Assembly: GCA_964636945.1 (NCBI GenBank)
Contig: CAZWVH010000006.1
Coordinates: 1-60,788 of the forward strand
DNA: 60,788 bases
Direction: 5' to 3'
Source of the DNA: CAZADA01 sp964636945
GTDB taxonomy: Bacteria; Pseudomonadota; Alphaproteobacteria; Caulobacterales; Maricaulaceae
Positions 44,002-52,577 of the stretch are shown piece by piece. Position 1 is the first letter of the stretch. Every line of letters starts with the position of its first letter. A model generated the notes under the pieces. It did not search any database and was not told the origin of the DNA. It saw only the letters and a program-made list of their open reading frames with translations. Made by a program: the position numbers and the translations under genes.

Positions 44002-45501
44002 ATGAGCGCTTCTCAACAAAAGAACATGAAGATCATTATCGCTGGCGGGGGAACGGCTGGGTGGATGACGGCGGCCGCAATCAGCAAGGTATTGCATGCG
44101 GTCGTGGATGTGGTTTTGGTCGAATCTGACGCCATCGGCACCGTGGGGGTCGGTGAAGCGACCATCCCGACCTTACTGACATACAATCGGTTGTTGGGCA
44201 TTGACGAGGCCGAATTCATGCGTCGCGTCAACGGCACGTTTAAGTTGGGAATTGCCTTCGAAAACTGGACCGATGTTGATCATCGATACATTCACTCTTT
44301 TGGCATTACTGGAAAAGATCATTGGACGGCTTCATTCAATCACTTTTGGCATCGAGGCCGCGAGCTGGGCCTCAGTGATGATTATGGCGAATACTGCCTG
44401 GAGTTAGTGGCGGCCGAGAAAGAGCGCTTTGCTCATTTGCCAGACCTTGGCTTGAATTATGCCTTTCATATTGACTCCACCGCATTTGCTCAATTCCTTC
44501 GCGAAATGGCTGAGGGCAACGGGGTTTTGCGTCGCGAAGGCAAGATCGCTGAAGTTCGGCGCGCCTCCCAAACTGGGGATATTGAAAGCTTGGTCATGGA
44601 AGATGGAGAGGTGCTGAATGGCGACCTGTTTGTCGATTGCACCGGGTTTCGCGCGCTGCTCATCGGCGATGCGTTGGGCGTGGGGTATGACGATTGGACT
44701 CATTGGCTACCCTGTGATCGCGCCATTGCCGTCCAAACGGCTTCGGTGGGCGACCCGCTTCCTTATACGCGTTCGGTCGCGCATGACGCTGGATGGCGCT
44801 GGCGCATTCCGCTGCAACATCGCACAGGCAATGGCTCTGTGTTTTGCAGCCGATATATGAGCGAAGCGGCTGCCGAACAGCACCTTCTGGACAGTATCGA
44901 TGGCGAACCGATTACCGAGCCGCGACTCATCCGCTTCCGCACGGGAACGCGACGCGAGCATTGGAAGCGCAATTGTGTGGCGATTGGACTGTCCAGCGGA
45001 TTCATTGAGCCGTTGGAGTCCACCAGTATTCATCTTATTCAGCGATCCATAATTCGCCTTGTTCAAATGCTCCCCCAAGGGATGGTCAGTTCTGAGGACG
45101 TGGATGAATTTAACGCCCAAACGGCCTATGAGATGGAGCATATTCGCGACTTTATCATTCTGCATTATCATTTGACAAATCGGACGGACACGCCGTTCTG
45201 GCGACATTGCAAGACCATGGATATTCCAGAAACTCTGCGGCATCGAATGAAACTGTTTGAAGAAACGGGACGGGTGTTTCGCGCGAATGACCAATTATTT
45301 GCGGAAAACTCGTGGATCCAGGTGATGTTGGGCCAAGGATTAACGCCGCGCACACATCACCCCATTGCTGACGTGATGTCACTCGAAGAGATATCGCGTT
45401 TTCTTGACCATGTACGCTCTAACGTAGAGCGAACGGTCAAGGGCCTGCCCAGCCATAGGGCTTATCTCGACAGCTATTGCAGCGCGCAATTGGCGCCTTA
45501 G
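44002..45501 (+). CDS. Flavin-dependent tryptophan halogenase homologue, canonical motifs
   Basis: This is a 499-residue flavoprotein. FAD motif IIAGGGTAGWMTAA lies at the N-terminus and GVGEATIPTLL follows. The catalytic-type Lys is K81 in TFKLGIAF. The signature WRWRIP is intact (W265, W267), and EPLEST carries E339. All residues expected in an active halogenase are therefore visible, unlike the homologue at 40615. It ends the four-gene set. Its stop overlaps the stop region of the convergent DUF6445 gene by 4 bp. Whether the substrate is free tryptophan, indole or a peptide/protein cannot be told from sequence. Confidence 0.92.
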   Translation: MSASQQKNMKIIIAGGGTAGWMTAAAISKVLHAVVDVVLVESDAIGTVGVGEATIPTLLTYNRLLGIDEAEFMRRVNGTFKLGIAFENWTDVDHRYIHSFGITGKDHWTASFNHFWHRGRELGLSDDYGEYCLELVAAEKERFAHLPDLGLNYAFHIDSTAFAQFLREMAEGNGVLRREGKIAEVRRASQTGDIESLVMEDGEVLNGDLFVDCTGFRALLIGDALGVGYDDWTHWLPCDRAIAVQTASVGDPLPYTRSVAHDAGWRWRIPLQHRTGNGSVFCSRYMSEAAAEQHLLDSIDGEPITEPRLIRFRTGTRREHWKRNCVAIGLSSGFIEPLESTSIHLIQRSIIRLVQMLPQGMVSSEDVDEFNAQTAYEMEHIRDFIILHYHLTNRTDTPFWRHCKTMDIPETLRHRMKLFEETGRVFRANDQLFAENSWIQVMLGQGLTPRTHHPIADVMSLEEISRFLDHVRSNVERTVKGLPSHRAYLDSYCSAQLAP

Positions 45502-46193
45502 TCCGTCACCCCGCCGGGCGTGAAAAAGGCGTTGAGTGTCAGTCGCCCCGTTGTCGGGTCATGGGGTAAGGCGTGTGCGTTCAAGATCATGCCTGAATGT
45601 AGGGAATTGGACTTATAAATTACGGCCCGCCCCGGTATGGGCTCGACCGTGGCGATTTGTTCAAACAGAGGCGTATCTGCGCTGATGTATTCAGGCTTTG
45701 GCGGGCCATGCGTGGCCACATCTTTGTCTAGCGCCTGGTTGTAAGGACCAAGCCTTGCTTCATTGAGCCATTCAAATCCTGTTGAACGATGACGATAGAA
45801 AGCCGTCCCGCCAAACTGCTTTCCGGACAGGTAAACCAAGACCGCGAGGCGTGTATCGTCGGTGGTGTCGATATGGGGAATGCGCTGGAGGGGTGCGAGC
45901 CGCGCAGGGGGTGTCGTCACCAAGGCGAAGCCGCATTCGATGGGCCGATAGGCCTCCTCGCCGCCAAAGGCAGTCTGCAACTGGGCATGGTGCGGGGCGA
46001 TCATGTCAGCCATGCGGTCAAATGAGAATGGCGCCTGGACGCCAGGGAAAAACCTAACATCAGGACGGAAGGCGGCCTTGGTCGCTTCATCGACGAGCAA
46101 TGGCGGGGTGGCCACAAAATCATCGATGATCAGAATGGGGCGTTGTTCCCGCCCGATATATTGCGTTACTGCGCTATCAGCGCGGTTCTGCAT
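45498..46193 (-). CDS. DUF6445 family protein, 2-oxoglutarate oxygenase-like (copy A)
   Basis: This is a 231-residue protein, start chosen at 46193 after GGTGGACG. A longer open frame upstream would overlap the methyltransferase gene. The fold looks like a prolyl-hydroxylase-type Fe(II)/2OG oxygenase: H107-x-D109 in RIPHIDTTDD, distal H199 in SLHSGM, and Arg in GRLTLNAFF as the candidate 2-oxoglutarate anchor. DUF6445 genes often accompany SapC/halogenase/receptor loci. It converges on the halogenase at 44002 and lies 175 bp downstream of the CDP-sugar cassette on the same strand. A paralogue is at 57653. Confidence 0.85.
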   Translation of the reverse strand: MQNRADSAVTQYIGREQRPILIIDDFVATPPLLVDEATKAAFRPDVRFFPGVQAPFSFDRMADMIAPHHAQLQTAFGGEEAYRPIECGFALVTTPPARLAPLQRIPHIDTTDDTRLAVLVYLSGKQFGGTAFYRHRSTGFEWLNEARLGPYNQALDKDVATHGPPKPEYISADTPLFEQIATVEPIPGRAVIYKSNSLHSGMILNAHALPHDPTTGRLTLNAFFTPGGVTD

Positions 46194-46368
46194 GAAATCG
46201 TCCACCGGTCGCCAATGAAAATCGGAACACACTTTCTCCCGCAACCAATAGATACTCGACGCGCGACGACAAGATCGCAAGAGCGCTGATGGCGCATAGC
46301 TGAGACGGATCTGCTCCCGAACTTGAAACGGCAACCCGCCCCAAGTCAGTTGCTGTGGGACTACTCCC

Positions 46369-47592
46369 TTATAGCGCGAGCAATTCGCACTCGACCCCCA
46401 ATTCTTCCAGATCGCGTGCGATTTCATCGCGATAGATTGCATTCATGGCGATAACCACATCCGGCTTGGCTTGCGCCAATTCCTTGGGCGAGACAATCGG
46501 CAAGGCGACCTTTGGCACAAAGTGACCATGGCGGTGGGGATTAATGTCGGTGACCAGGCTCACTGCTTGGGCATTGTCCAATGTTGTAAGAAAAGACACG
46601 GCCTTAGACCCTGATCCCCACAGCGCCACGGTTTTGTTCTGATCCGCATAAGTTGCAAGCAATGAATTCCAATGGCGGAGCTTCTCCGCGCTGCGTGCAG
46701 GGAATGACGCCACCAGGTCACGCAGGCGGTCGAGATCATCCTCCAGTGGCGACGGAGAAACAGCTTCACCTTTACTTGGGCGCGCTTCGACCGTGAGATA
46801 CTGATCGCCGTACTCAATGGATAGATCGACGACGTCAAACCCAGCACGCCGGAATAGCCGCGCCACTGACCCCGGTGAAAAATAGGCGCAGTGCTCGTAG
46901 TAAATATCCTCAAAGGCACAGGTTTCAATAATTCGTGTCGCTTCGGGTATCTGGAAGAAAACCACAGCGTCAGTTTGGTCGCCCAGACCTGCGCGGACAT
47001 CACGCATAAAGGCCAGCGAGTTGGGGATGTGTTCTAACGTCATTTTGCAGGCTAGGAAGTCAACTTTCTCACCAACATACTTGTCGGAATAGAAATCGGA
47101 AATGAAACGTAGACGAGTCGCAGCTTCGCCAGTCAGTCGCTCCACGTGCACACCGGGATCAACGCCTACGCCTCTATTGTTGCCCATTTCGGACAACAGC
47201 ATGAGAAACTCACCCTTGCCACATCCGATCTCCAATACGTCTTTGTCCCTGATGTCATATTTATTGATTAGTCGTTCAGCCAAATTGACATGGAACTTAT
47301 TGAAGGTGCCAGAGAAGGCCTGAGTTTCTTCATACCGGCCCGAATACTCAGTTTTTTTAAGGTCAAATGCACAGTTAAAAATGAAGCCGCACTCATCGCA
47401 AAACCCAAGGCGCATGTCGCCGGTGGGATAGGACCGTGCTTCTTCGGTTGTGGACAGAAGGATACAGCTATTGGTGGGGACGTCGTCGACGGCGTAGAAC
47501 TCGCGCATCACGCCACGTTCGCATGCTGGACAGATGTGTGATGTATCTGTCGTAGCGGTTTTGGTTGTGGCTTCCAGGCTCAATTCGGACAT
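46369..47592 (-). CDS. NDP-sugar C-methyltransferase-like protein
   Basis: This is a 407-residue three-domain protein. The N-terminus is a zinc-ribbon (CPACERG and later CDECGF, CxxC pairs). The central part is a class-I SAM methyltransferase (motif I VLEIGCGKGEFLMLL). The C-terminal domain of about 150 residues (VALWGSGSKAVSFL) resembles the C-methyltransferase C-domain. This order is that of sugar C-methyltransferases such as those for branched deoxysugars. The ATG at 47592 follows GGGGGAATG; an upstream start adds 18 residues. It is the last gene of a leftward cassette with a cytidylyltransferase and an SDR enzyme. The region is more AT-rich than the genome-like parts of the window. Confidence 0.88.
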   Translation of the reverse strand: MSELSLEATTKTATTDTSHICPACERGVMREFYAVDDVPTNSCILLSTTEEARSYPTGDMRLGFCDECGFIFNCAFDLKKTEYSGRYEETQAFSGTFNKFHVNLAERLINKYDIRDKDVLEIGCGKGEFLMLLSEMGNNRGVGVDPGVHVERLTGEAATRLRFISDFYSDKYVGEKVDFLACKMTLEHIPNSLAFMRDVRAGLGDQTDAVVFFQIPEATRIIETCAFEDIYYEHCAYFSPGSVARLFRRAGFDVVDLSIEYGDQYLTVEARPSKGEAVSPSPLEDDLDRLRDLVASFPARSAEKLRHWNSLLATYADQNKTVALWGSGSKAVSFLTTLDNAQAVSLVTDINPHRHGHFVPKVALPIVSPKELAQAKPDVVIAMNAIYRDEIARDLEELGVECELLAL

Positions 47593-47665
47593 ACAGGCAT
47601 TCCCCCAATAGACATCATGTGTTCCAATAAATTGATTGGCGAACACAGCCAGTTAATTCAAGCGC

Positions 47666-47688
47666 CCCCTCAATAAATTGACGAGGGG
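47666..47688 (-). terminator. Hairpin between SDR and methyltransferase genes
   Basis: Just after the SDR gene stop (minus strand), CCCCTC (47688-47683 read on the minus strand) and GAGGGG (47671-47666) form a 6-bp stem around an 11-base AT-rich loop. No long T-run follows. It may attenuate or stabilise the message between the two cistrons, which are 100 bp apart. Confidence 0.35.
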
Positions 47689-47692
47689 ACTT

Positions 47693-48757
47693 TTACTTAA
47701 CATCAACAGTTACCTTGGCCGGAACCCGACGCAAGTCATCATCAAGAACGCCATCCTTGATAAGCTTTTGGATGTGAGCAATGCGTTTGAACTTTTCACC
47801 CTCAAAGTCTTCCAAACTCACGCCCACTCGACAATAGGTGTCATACAGCTCTTCAATGCCTCGCCGGCAGGTCCATTGCGGCTTGAAGTTGTGCAGCTTT
47901 CGCGCAATGTAATTACAATCAACTCGGTAGTTTCGTGAATCCGGTGAAGCGCCATCGGCAAAGCCCAGCTTACTACCTGGGACGATCTCGCGGACCAATT
48001 CTGCAATTTCGCGGACTTGATAGTTTTCTGTGGTTGTTCCCACGTTAAAGGCCTCATTGTGAACAAGGTCACGATCGGCTTCCAGAACAGCCACATAGGC
48101 GCGAGCAAGATCGGCCACGTGTACGATCGGCCGCCACGCTGTGCCGTCGCTTTTGAGGTGCACTTCCCCAGTGGTGAATGCCCACGCTGTGAGATTGTTC
48201 ACCACCAAGTCGAACCGAATTCGCGGAGACATCCCATATGCTGTCGAAGCGCGTAAGAATGTGGGGCTGAAGCTTTCGTCGGCCATGGGCGAAAGGGCGT
48301 GTTCGACCTTGACCTTTGATTCGCCGTAGGGCGTGACTGGATTGAACTGGGACGACTCATCGAGAAAGTCTTGGCCGGCCGCGCCATAGTTTGAACAGGA
48401 AGACGCGAACAAGAAGCGTTTCACGCCGGCTTGTTTGGCCATTTGAGCCAAGTTGACTGACGCGAGATAATTGATGTCTTGGGTGAGGTGAGGTCGGTAG
48501 TCGCCTAGAGGATCGTTAGACAACCCGGCCAAATGAATGATTGCGTCAAATTGGCTAAGCTCGTCGAGGGAGAGTTTGGCAGCGCTGAAGTCGCGCGTAT
48601 CCGTTTGGATTGCGCGCACATCTGCAAGCTGGCCAGCGAATGTACACTCTTCAAACAGGTCGCTATCCAGTCCAACGACATCGTGGCCGCGTTCCATCAG
48701 CATGGGGGCCAGAACGGCGCCGATATAGCCTTGATGTCCGGTGAGAAGAACTTTCAT
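47693..48757 (-). CDS. NAD-dependent epimerase/dehydratase (SDR), nucleotide-sugar type
   Basis: This is a 354-residue extended SDR. The NAD motif is LLTGHQGYIGAVLAP, and the catalytic Ser-Tyr-x3-Lys is ASSCSNYGA with PYGESKVKVEHAL. The C-terminal half has the sugar-binding elements RPIVHVADLARAY and NVGTTTENYQVREIAELV. Its place after a glucose-1-phosphate cytidylyltransferase and before a C-methyltransferase points to a CDP-hexose intermediate. It could be a dehydratase, epimerase or 4-reductase; the sequence does not decide. Its ATG overlaps the stop of the cytidylyltransferase by 4 bp. Confidence 0.9.
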   Translation of the reverse strand: MKVLLTGHQGYIGAVLAPMLMERGHDVVGLDSDLFEECTFAGQLADVRAIQTDTRDFSAAKLSLDELSQFDAIIHLAGLSNDPLGDYRPHLTQDINYLASVNLAQMAKQAGVKRFLFASSCSNYGAAGQDFLDESSQFNPVTPYGESKVKVEHALSPMADESFSPTFLRASTAYGMSPRIRFDLVVNNLTAWAFTTGEVHLKSDGTAWRPIVHVADLARAYVAVLEADRDLVHNEAFNVGTTTENYQVREIAELVREIVPGSKLGFADGASPDSRNYRVDCNYIARKLHNFKPQWTCRRGIEELYDTYCRVGVSLEDFEGEKFKRIAHIQKLIKDGVLDDDLRRVPAKVTVDVK

Positions 48758-49542
48758 GAGTCACTCCAACTTTTCCAAGGCGGGTTGCCGCTATCCCATA
48801 ACTTTTGCAGAACATGTTTTTCGCGCAGCGTATCCATGCATTGCCAAAAGGCCTCATGGCGGTAAGCCATCAATTGCCCCTCGGCCGCCAATCTGCGAAG
48901 CGGATCATGCTCAAACATCACATCATCGCTGGCGATAAAGTCCTTCACTTCGGGCTCCAAAACGAAGAATGCCCCGTTGATCCAGCCTTCCGCTGCTTGT
49001 GGTTTTTCAGTGAATTCTGTGACTTGATGACCGTCAAATTCGATATGCCCGTACCGGGCGGCCGGCCGGACCGCTGTCATCGTGGCGAGTTTGCCATGCG
49101 ATTTATGGAATTCCAGGAGCTTATCCAAATCGACGTCCGATACACCATCACCCCAAGTGACCATGCAAGTTCCAGGCCCAAGCCAATCGGTCATCAATCG
49201 CTTAATGCGTCCGCCAGTCATCGTATTGAGACCGGTTTCCACCAGGTTCACAGTCCAATCGGGTAAATCTTTTGAACAGATGCCATTCCTGGACACCTGG
49301 CCGGTACCCGTCTTGAACGTCATGTCGCCATTGAGCATTATTTGGTCATGAAACCAACGTTTTATGTATTCGCCTTTATATCCCAAAGCGACCGCAAATT
49401 CGCGATGACCATAGTGCGAATAATGCATCATGATGTGCCAGAGTAGCGGCTTGCCCCCTATTTCCACCATGGGCTTTGGGCGAATCTCGGTTTCCTCGGC
49501 CAGCCGAGTACCGTATCCACCAGCTAAGATGCCAACTTTCAT
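48754..49542 (-). CDS. rfbF: Glucose-1-phosphate cytidylyltransferase
   Basis: This is a 262-residue nucleotidyltransferase making CDP-glucose from CTP and glucose 1-phosphate. The signature loop LAGGYGTRLAEETEIRPKPM contains the catalytic Arg and Lys. EIGGKPLLWHIM and VTWGDGVSDVDLDKLL are typical of RfbF. The ATG at 49542 follows GGGGGG with good spacing; an upstream start would add 12 unlikely residues. It is the first gene of the leftward CDP-sugar cassette. A homopolymeric C tract lies about 200 bp upstream in the intergenic region. Confidence 0.93.
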   Translation of the reverse strand: MKVGILAGGYGTRLAEETEIRPKPMVEIGGKPLLWHIMMHYSHYGHREFAVALGYKGEYIKRWFHDQIMLNGDMTFKTGTGQVSRNGICSKDLPDWTVNLVETGLNTMTGGRIKRLMTDWLGPGTCMVTWGDGVSDVDLDKLLEFHKSHGKLATMTAVRPAARYGHIEFDGHQVTEFTEKPQAAEGWINGAFFVLEPEVKDFIASDDVMFEHDPLRRLAAEGQLMAYRHEAFWQCMDTLREKHVLQKLWDSGNPPWKSWSDS

Positions 49543-49927
49543 TTGAACCCCCCCGCTTGAACGCAACATCAAACGCACCGCCTGCTACCGTTGGCGCCTA
49601 GACACGTTCCCTGTCACAATTGATACGATTTTCCTCGCGGATCAAACATTTCTACGCATTTCTGGTCAGGTCTTCACTCATTCCCCCAGCGACCAGTTGA
49701 TTGGGTCGCTGGCAATCACATGCCGGTTCAGTACACTTACCCCCCCCCCAACTGAGCTCCTTAATAGCCTTGCAGACAAAGTCGCGCAACGGGGGGCGTT
49801 CAAGTGTTCTGGTCACCGGTAAACACCGTGTTCTTTGCGATTTGGTTAATCGTGACCGTCAAATTGCTGTGTGGTCATAGTCGATCCGTGCGCATGGGCG
49901 GAGTTGATGTGGGGGCTTCTCCCCGCC
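49543..49927. other. Intergenic region with 9-bp hairpin and C10 tract
   Basis: These 385 bases hold no gene I can support. CCAGCGACC (49686-49694) and GGTCGCTGG (49704-49712) form a perfect inverted repeat with a 9-base spacer. A run of ten C lies at 49740-49749. Near the left-running outer-membrane-factor stop, GGGCGGGGAGAAGCCCC on the minus strand is a possible small 3'-hairpin. Transcription of the flanking genes is leftward through this region, so it must contain the cassette promoter and the end of the MacAB-TolC message. Confidence 0.5.
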
Positions 49928-51352
49928 CTATTCGCGCGCCAGCGTGACCGGCGCGTTGTCAAGGTCGATTGCTCCCACCGCAAGAAGCAGCGCGATGCGC
50001 GATTCAAGTTCTTGCCGCTGAATTGCCAAAAGTGCTCGCTCGGCCTGGAAACTGCGTTGGCGAAAAGTGAGCACATCGAGCAAATCAATCGCGCCTTCAT
50101 CATACTGAATTTCCGCCAAACGCAATGTTTCGCGCGCCGCCGACGCGCCATTCGCGATAAAGGTCCTACGCTCAGACAGAGTCGCAATATCATCCAGACG
50201 CCCTTCCACCTCCGCGAACGCGTCCAGGACGGTTTGCCCATAAAATGCGAGCGCTTGCCGGCCGGCCGCTTCTGCGGCTTCGATCTGACTGCGGGTGAGA
50301 CCGCCATCAAACAGGGTGTCAGCCAAGCGTGCGCCGATGCCAAAGGCGGCGGAGGGGCCGTCGAACACGCCACCAATCGTATCCGACAAAGAGGTGAGGT
50401 CGCCCGAAAGGGTCAACCGTGGCCAACGGGCTGCATAGGCGGCGTCGATGTCAGCAAACGCGGCGCGCACGTCAAACTCTGCCGCCGCCACGTCCGGGCG
50501 CCGGCGCAATATATCGGCGGGGCGCCCCGGGTTTACATCAGCAACAAAGGTGGGAAACGCCTCTGGCGGTTCAAAATCTGCGTCGGCGTATCGGCCTAGC
50601 AACACTTGTAAGAAGCGTGCGGCGGCGCGCGTATTGGCTTTGGCCACCGCTTCAGTATCGCGCGCGCTGGCAAGGTCAGACTCAGCCAGCACCACTTCAC
50701 GACGGGACGCGGCTCCGCCGTCATAGCGAACGGTGACAATCCGCAGAGTTTGTTCCAACGCACGAGTGGTTGACTGAGCCAGTTCCAACTGTAGCTGCGT
50801 TTCGATTGTGCCCAGATAGGCGCGCGCCACATTGGCGGCCAATGCTTGCCGGGCGCCCCGGTGGATCTGTTCGCTTGCCGCAAGGTCAAAGTTTGAGGCG
50901 AGCACGCGGGCGCTGATGCGTCCCCACAAATCGGCCTCCCAGTTGGCCTGAAGACTTCCCGCATAGCCATCTGTGGCTGACCGAGCATCAAGCGGATCCG
51001 CGCCTGAACCCGATAAGCTCGCCGATAAAGTGGGAAACTGTTCCGAACGGGATTGGCGCAGCAGTGCCTGAGCTCGCGCGACACTTTCGGCGCTTGCAAT
51101 GATGGAAGGATTGTTGGCAAACGCTTCGTCAATTAGCGCTGACAATCGCGGGTCGGAAAATGCGATGGACCAGTCAGCGGCGATGGCGTCATCGACATCG
51201 GTGGGAAAGGCCCAGCTTGGCGGCGCTTTGAAACGGGCCGCTTCGTCAATCAGCAGTTGGTCTATGTGTTTGGTTGCCTCCAGACTGACGCAGGCGGGCA
51301 GGGCGGACGCCAATACCATCACGCCATAGAGGGACAAAAGCCGCTTATTCAT
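49928..51352 (-). CDS. Outer-membrane efflux lipoprotein (TolC/NodT-like) of the MacAB operon
   Basis: This is a 474-residue outer-membrane factor, start at 51352 (MNKRLLSLYG), overlapping the permease gene by 8 bp. The signal peptide carries a lipobox (LASALPAC). Two homologous helical/strand repeats are visible (about residues 60-250 and 260-465; the second includes RRPDVAAAEFDVRAAFADID). It would provide the exit duct for the MacAB-type exporter encoded upstream. A longer in-frame extension exists but would lie inside the permease gene and lacks a signal peptide. Confidence 0.92.
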   Translation of the reverse strand: MNKRLLSLYGVMVLASALPACVSLEATKHIDQLLIDEAARFKAPPSWAFPTDVDDAIAADWSIAFSDPRLSALIDEAFANNPSIIASAESVARAQALLRQSRSEQFPTLSASLSGSGADPLDARSATDGYAGSLQANWEADLWGRISARVLASNFDLAASEQIHRGARQALAANVARAYLGTIETQLQLELAQSTTRALEQTLRIVTVRYDGGAASRREVVLAESDLASARDTEAVAKANTRAAARFLQVLLGRYADADFEPPEAFPTFVADVNPGRPADILRRRPDVAAAEFDVRAAFADIDAAYAARWPRLTLSGDLTSLSDTIGGVFDGPSAAFGIGARLADTLFDGGLTRSQIEAAEAAGRQALAFYGQTVLDAFAEVEGRLDDIATLSERRTFIANGASAARETLRLAEIQYDEGAIDLLDVLTFRQRSFQAERALLAIQRQELESRIALLLAVGAIDLDNAPVTLARE

Positions 51353-52577
51353 GGCGCAACGCATCGATGGGATTGAGGCGCGCAGCACGACGAGCCGGAA
51401 AGAATCCAAAGAATAGGCCGACAAGCGCCGACGCGCCGAGGGCGACCATGGCGATTGGTGCGGACACGACAACAGGGAATTCTCCAAGACTGGCAGCCAA
51501 TTGCGCCGCTGCAACCCCAAGGCCTGAACCGATTAACCCGCCGACGAGGCACAGTGCGATTGCCTCAAACAAGAACTGACCCAAGATGTCGGCCTTTCTC
51601 GCTCCAACGGCCATGCGCAGGCCGATTTCCCGGGTGCGCTCGGTCACCGAAACCAGCATGATATTCATCACCCCAACTCCGCCAACGATCAGTGAGACAG
51701 CAGCGGTGAAGGCTAGCAATACCCCCATGGTGGTTTGGGTCTCAGTGCGGGCGCGAATAAAGCTGGCAACGCTGAAAACACGAAAGTCATCACTGTCGCC
51801 CGGCCTAATTCGGCGGATCTCGCGCATGCGTTCCTCAAGGTAGAGCTGGGCTTCGGCCACGTCATAGTTATCGTCAATCCACACATCGATGCGCTGCACA
51901 TGTTTGGGTGTGGTTCGGTGGGCGCCCAAAACGCGATTGCGCGCCGTGGACAGGGGAATGATGATGATATCATCTTGATCCCCGCCAAAGCCCGACTGGC
52001 CCTTGGCTTCCAGAACGCCAACAACTGTCAAGGGAACATTGTTGACCCGCAGCGATTGGCCGATTGCGCTCGACCCGTCAAACAGGTTGTCGGCTATGGT
52101 TTGGCCGATCACCGCGACCGCGGCGCCAGACGCCACATGGCGATCGGTGAGCAATTCCCCCTCACTTGCGCCCCAAGCTTGGGTCTCAAAAAAATCGGCA
52201 TTCACGCCAAAAACTTGGGTGGTCCAATTTTGTTCACCGGCCACAGCAGTCCCTTGACCAGCATTGCGCGCAGCTACGGCCCGGGCGTAGGGTTCAAGAG
52301 CCAAATCCTCCACATCCTGATCCGTGAATGGCGCTGCCGCATTTGCTCCGCGCGACACACCGCCCCTGCGCAGATCGCCCGGGCGAATGGTGAGATTGGA
52401 GGCTCCCAGACGCGCAATTTGCTCATCGACTTGACGCGCCGCCCCCTCACTGATCGCCATCATCGTCATGACTGACGCCACGCCAATCATAATGCCGAGC
52501 ATGGTCAGAAAACTGCGCAGCGGATTGACAATCAGCGCCTCGAAGGCCGAACGCAACGCGACATTCAACTTCATCAC
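51345..52577 (-). CDS. MacB-like ABC transporter permease
   Basis: This is a 410-residue permease of the MacB/LolE type IV fold (type VII ABC). It has the N-terminal helix plus FLTMLGIMIGVASVMTMMAI, a periplasmic MacB_PCD domain (about residues 50-270), and an FtsX-like three-helix end (VGGVGVMNIMLVSVTERTRE is the conserved coupling segment). The ATPase is encoded separately upstream, so this is a split MacB. Start ATG overlaps the ATPase stop by 4 bp. Such systems export peptides, antibiotics, siderophores or lipoproteins; the cargo here is unknown. Confidence 0.93.
   Translation of the reverse strand: MMKLNVALRSAFEALIVNPLRSFLTMLGIMIGVASVMTMMAISEGAARQVDEQIARLGASNLTIRPGDLRRGGVSRGANAAAPFTDQDVEDLALEPYARAVAARNAGQGTAVAGEQNWTTQVFGVNADFFETQAWGASEGELLTDRHVASGAAVAVIGQTIADNLFDGSSAIGQSLRVNNVPLTVVGVLEAKGQSGFGGDQDDIIIIPLSTARNRVLGAHRTTPKHVQRIDVWIDDNYDVAEAQLYLEERMREIRRIRPGDSDDFRVFSVASFIRARTETQTTMGVLLAFTAAVSLIVGGVGVMNIMLVSVTERTREIGLRMAVGARKADILGQFLFEAIALCLVGGLIGSGLGVAAAQLAASLGEFPVVVSAPIAMVALGASALVGLFFGFFPARRAARLNPIDALRHE

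Noticed and set aside
40615..45501. A halogenated natural-product biosynthetic gene cluster
   Set aside because: No NRPS, PKS, RiPP precursor, tailoring or dedicated resistance genes are near. The halogenase homologues are embedded in a glycan-uptake locus with SapC and a TonB-dependent receptor.
45498..46442. Longer 314-residue version of the DUF6445 protein starting at 46442
   Set aside because: It would overlap the methyltransferase gene by over 70 bases, and the added N-terminus has no family resemblance. The ATG at 46193 has a ribosome-binding site.
51735..52475. A 246-codon plus-strand frame opposite the MacB-like permease
   Set aside because: The permease is unmistakable on the minus strand and the plus frame resembles no protein family.
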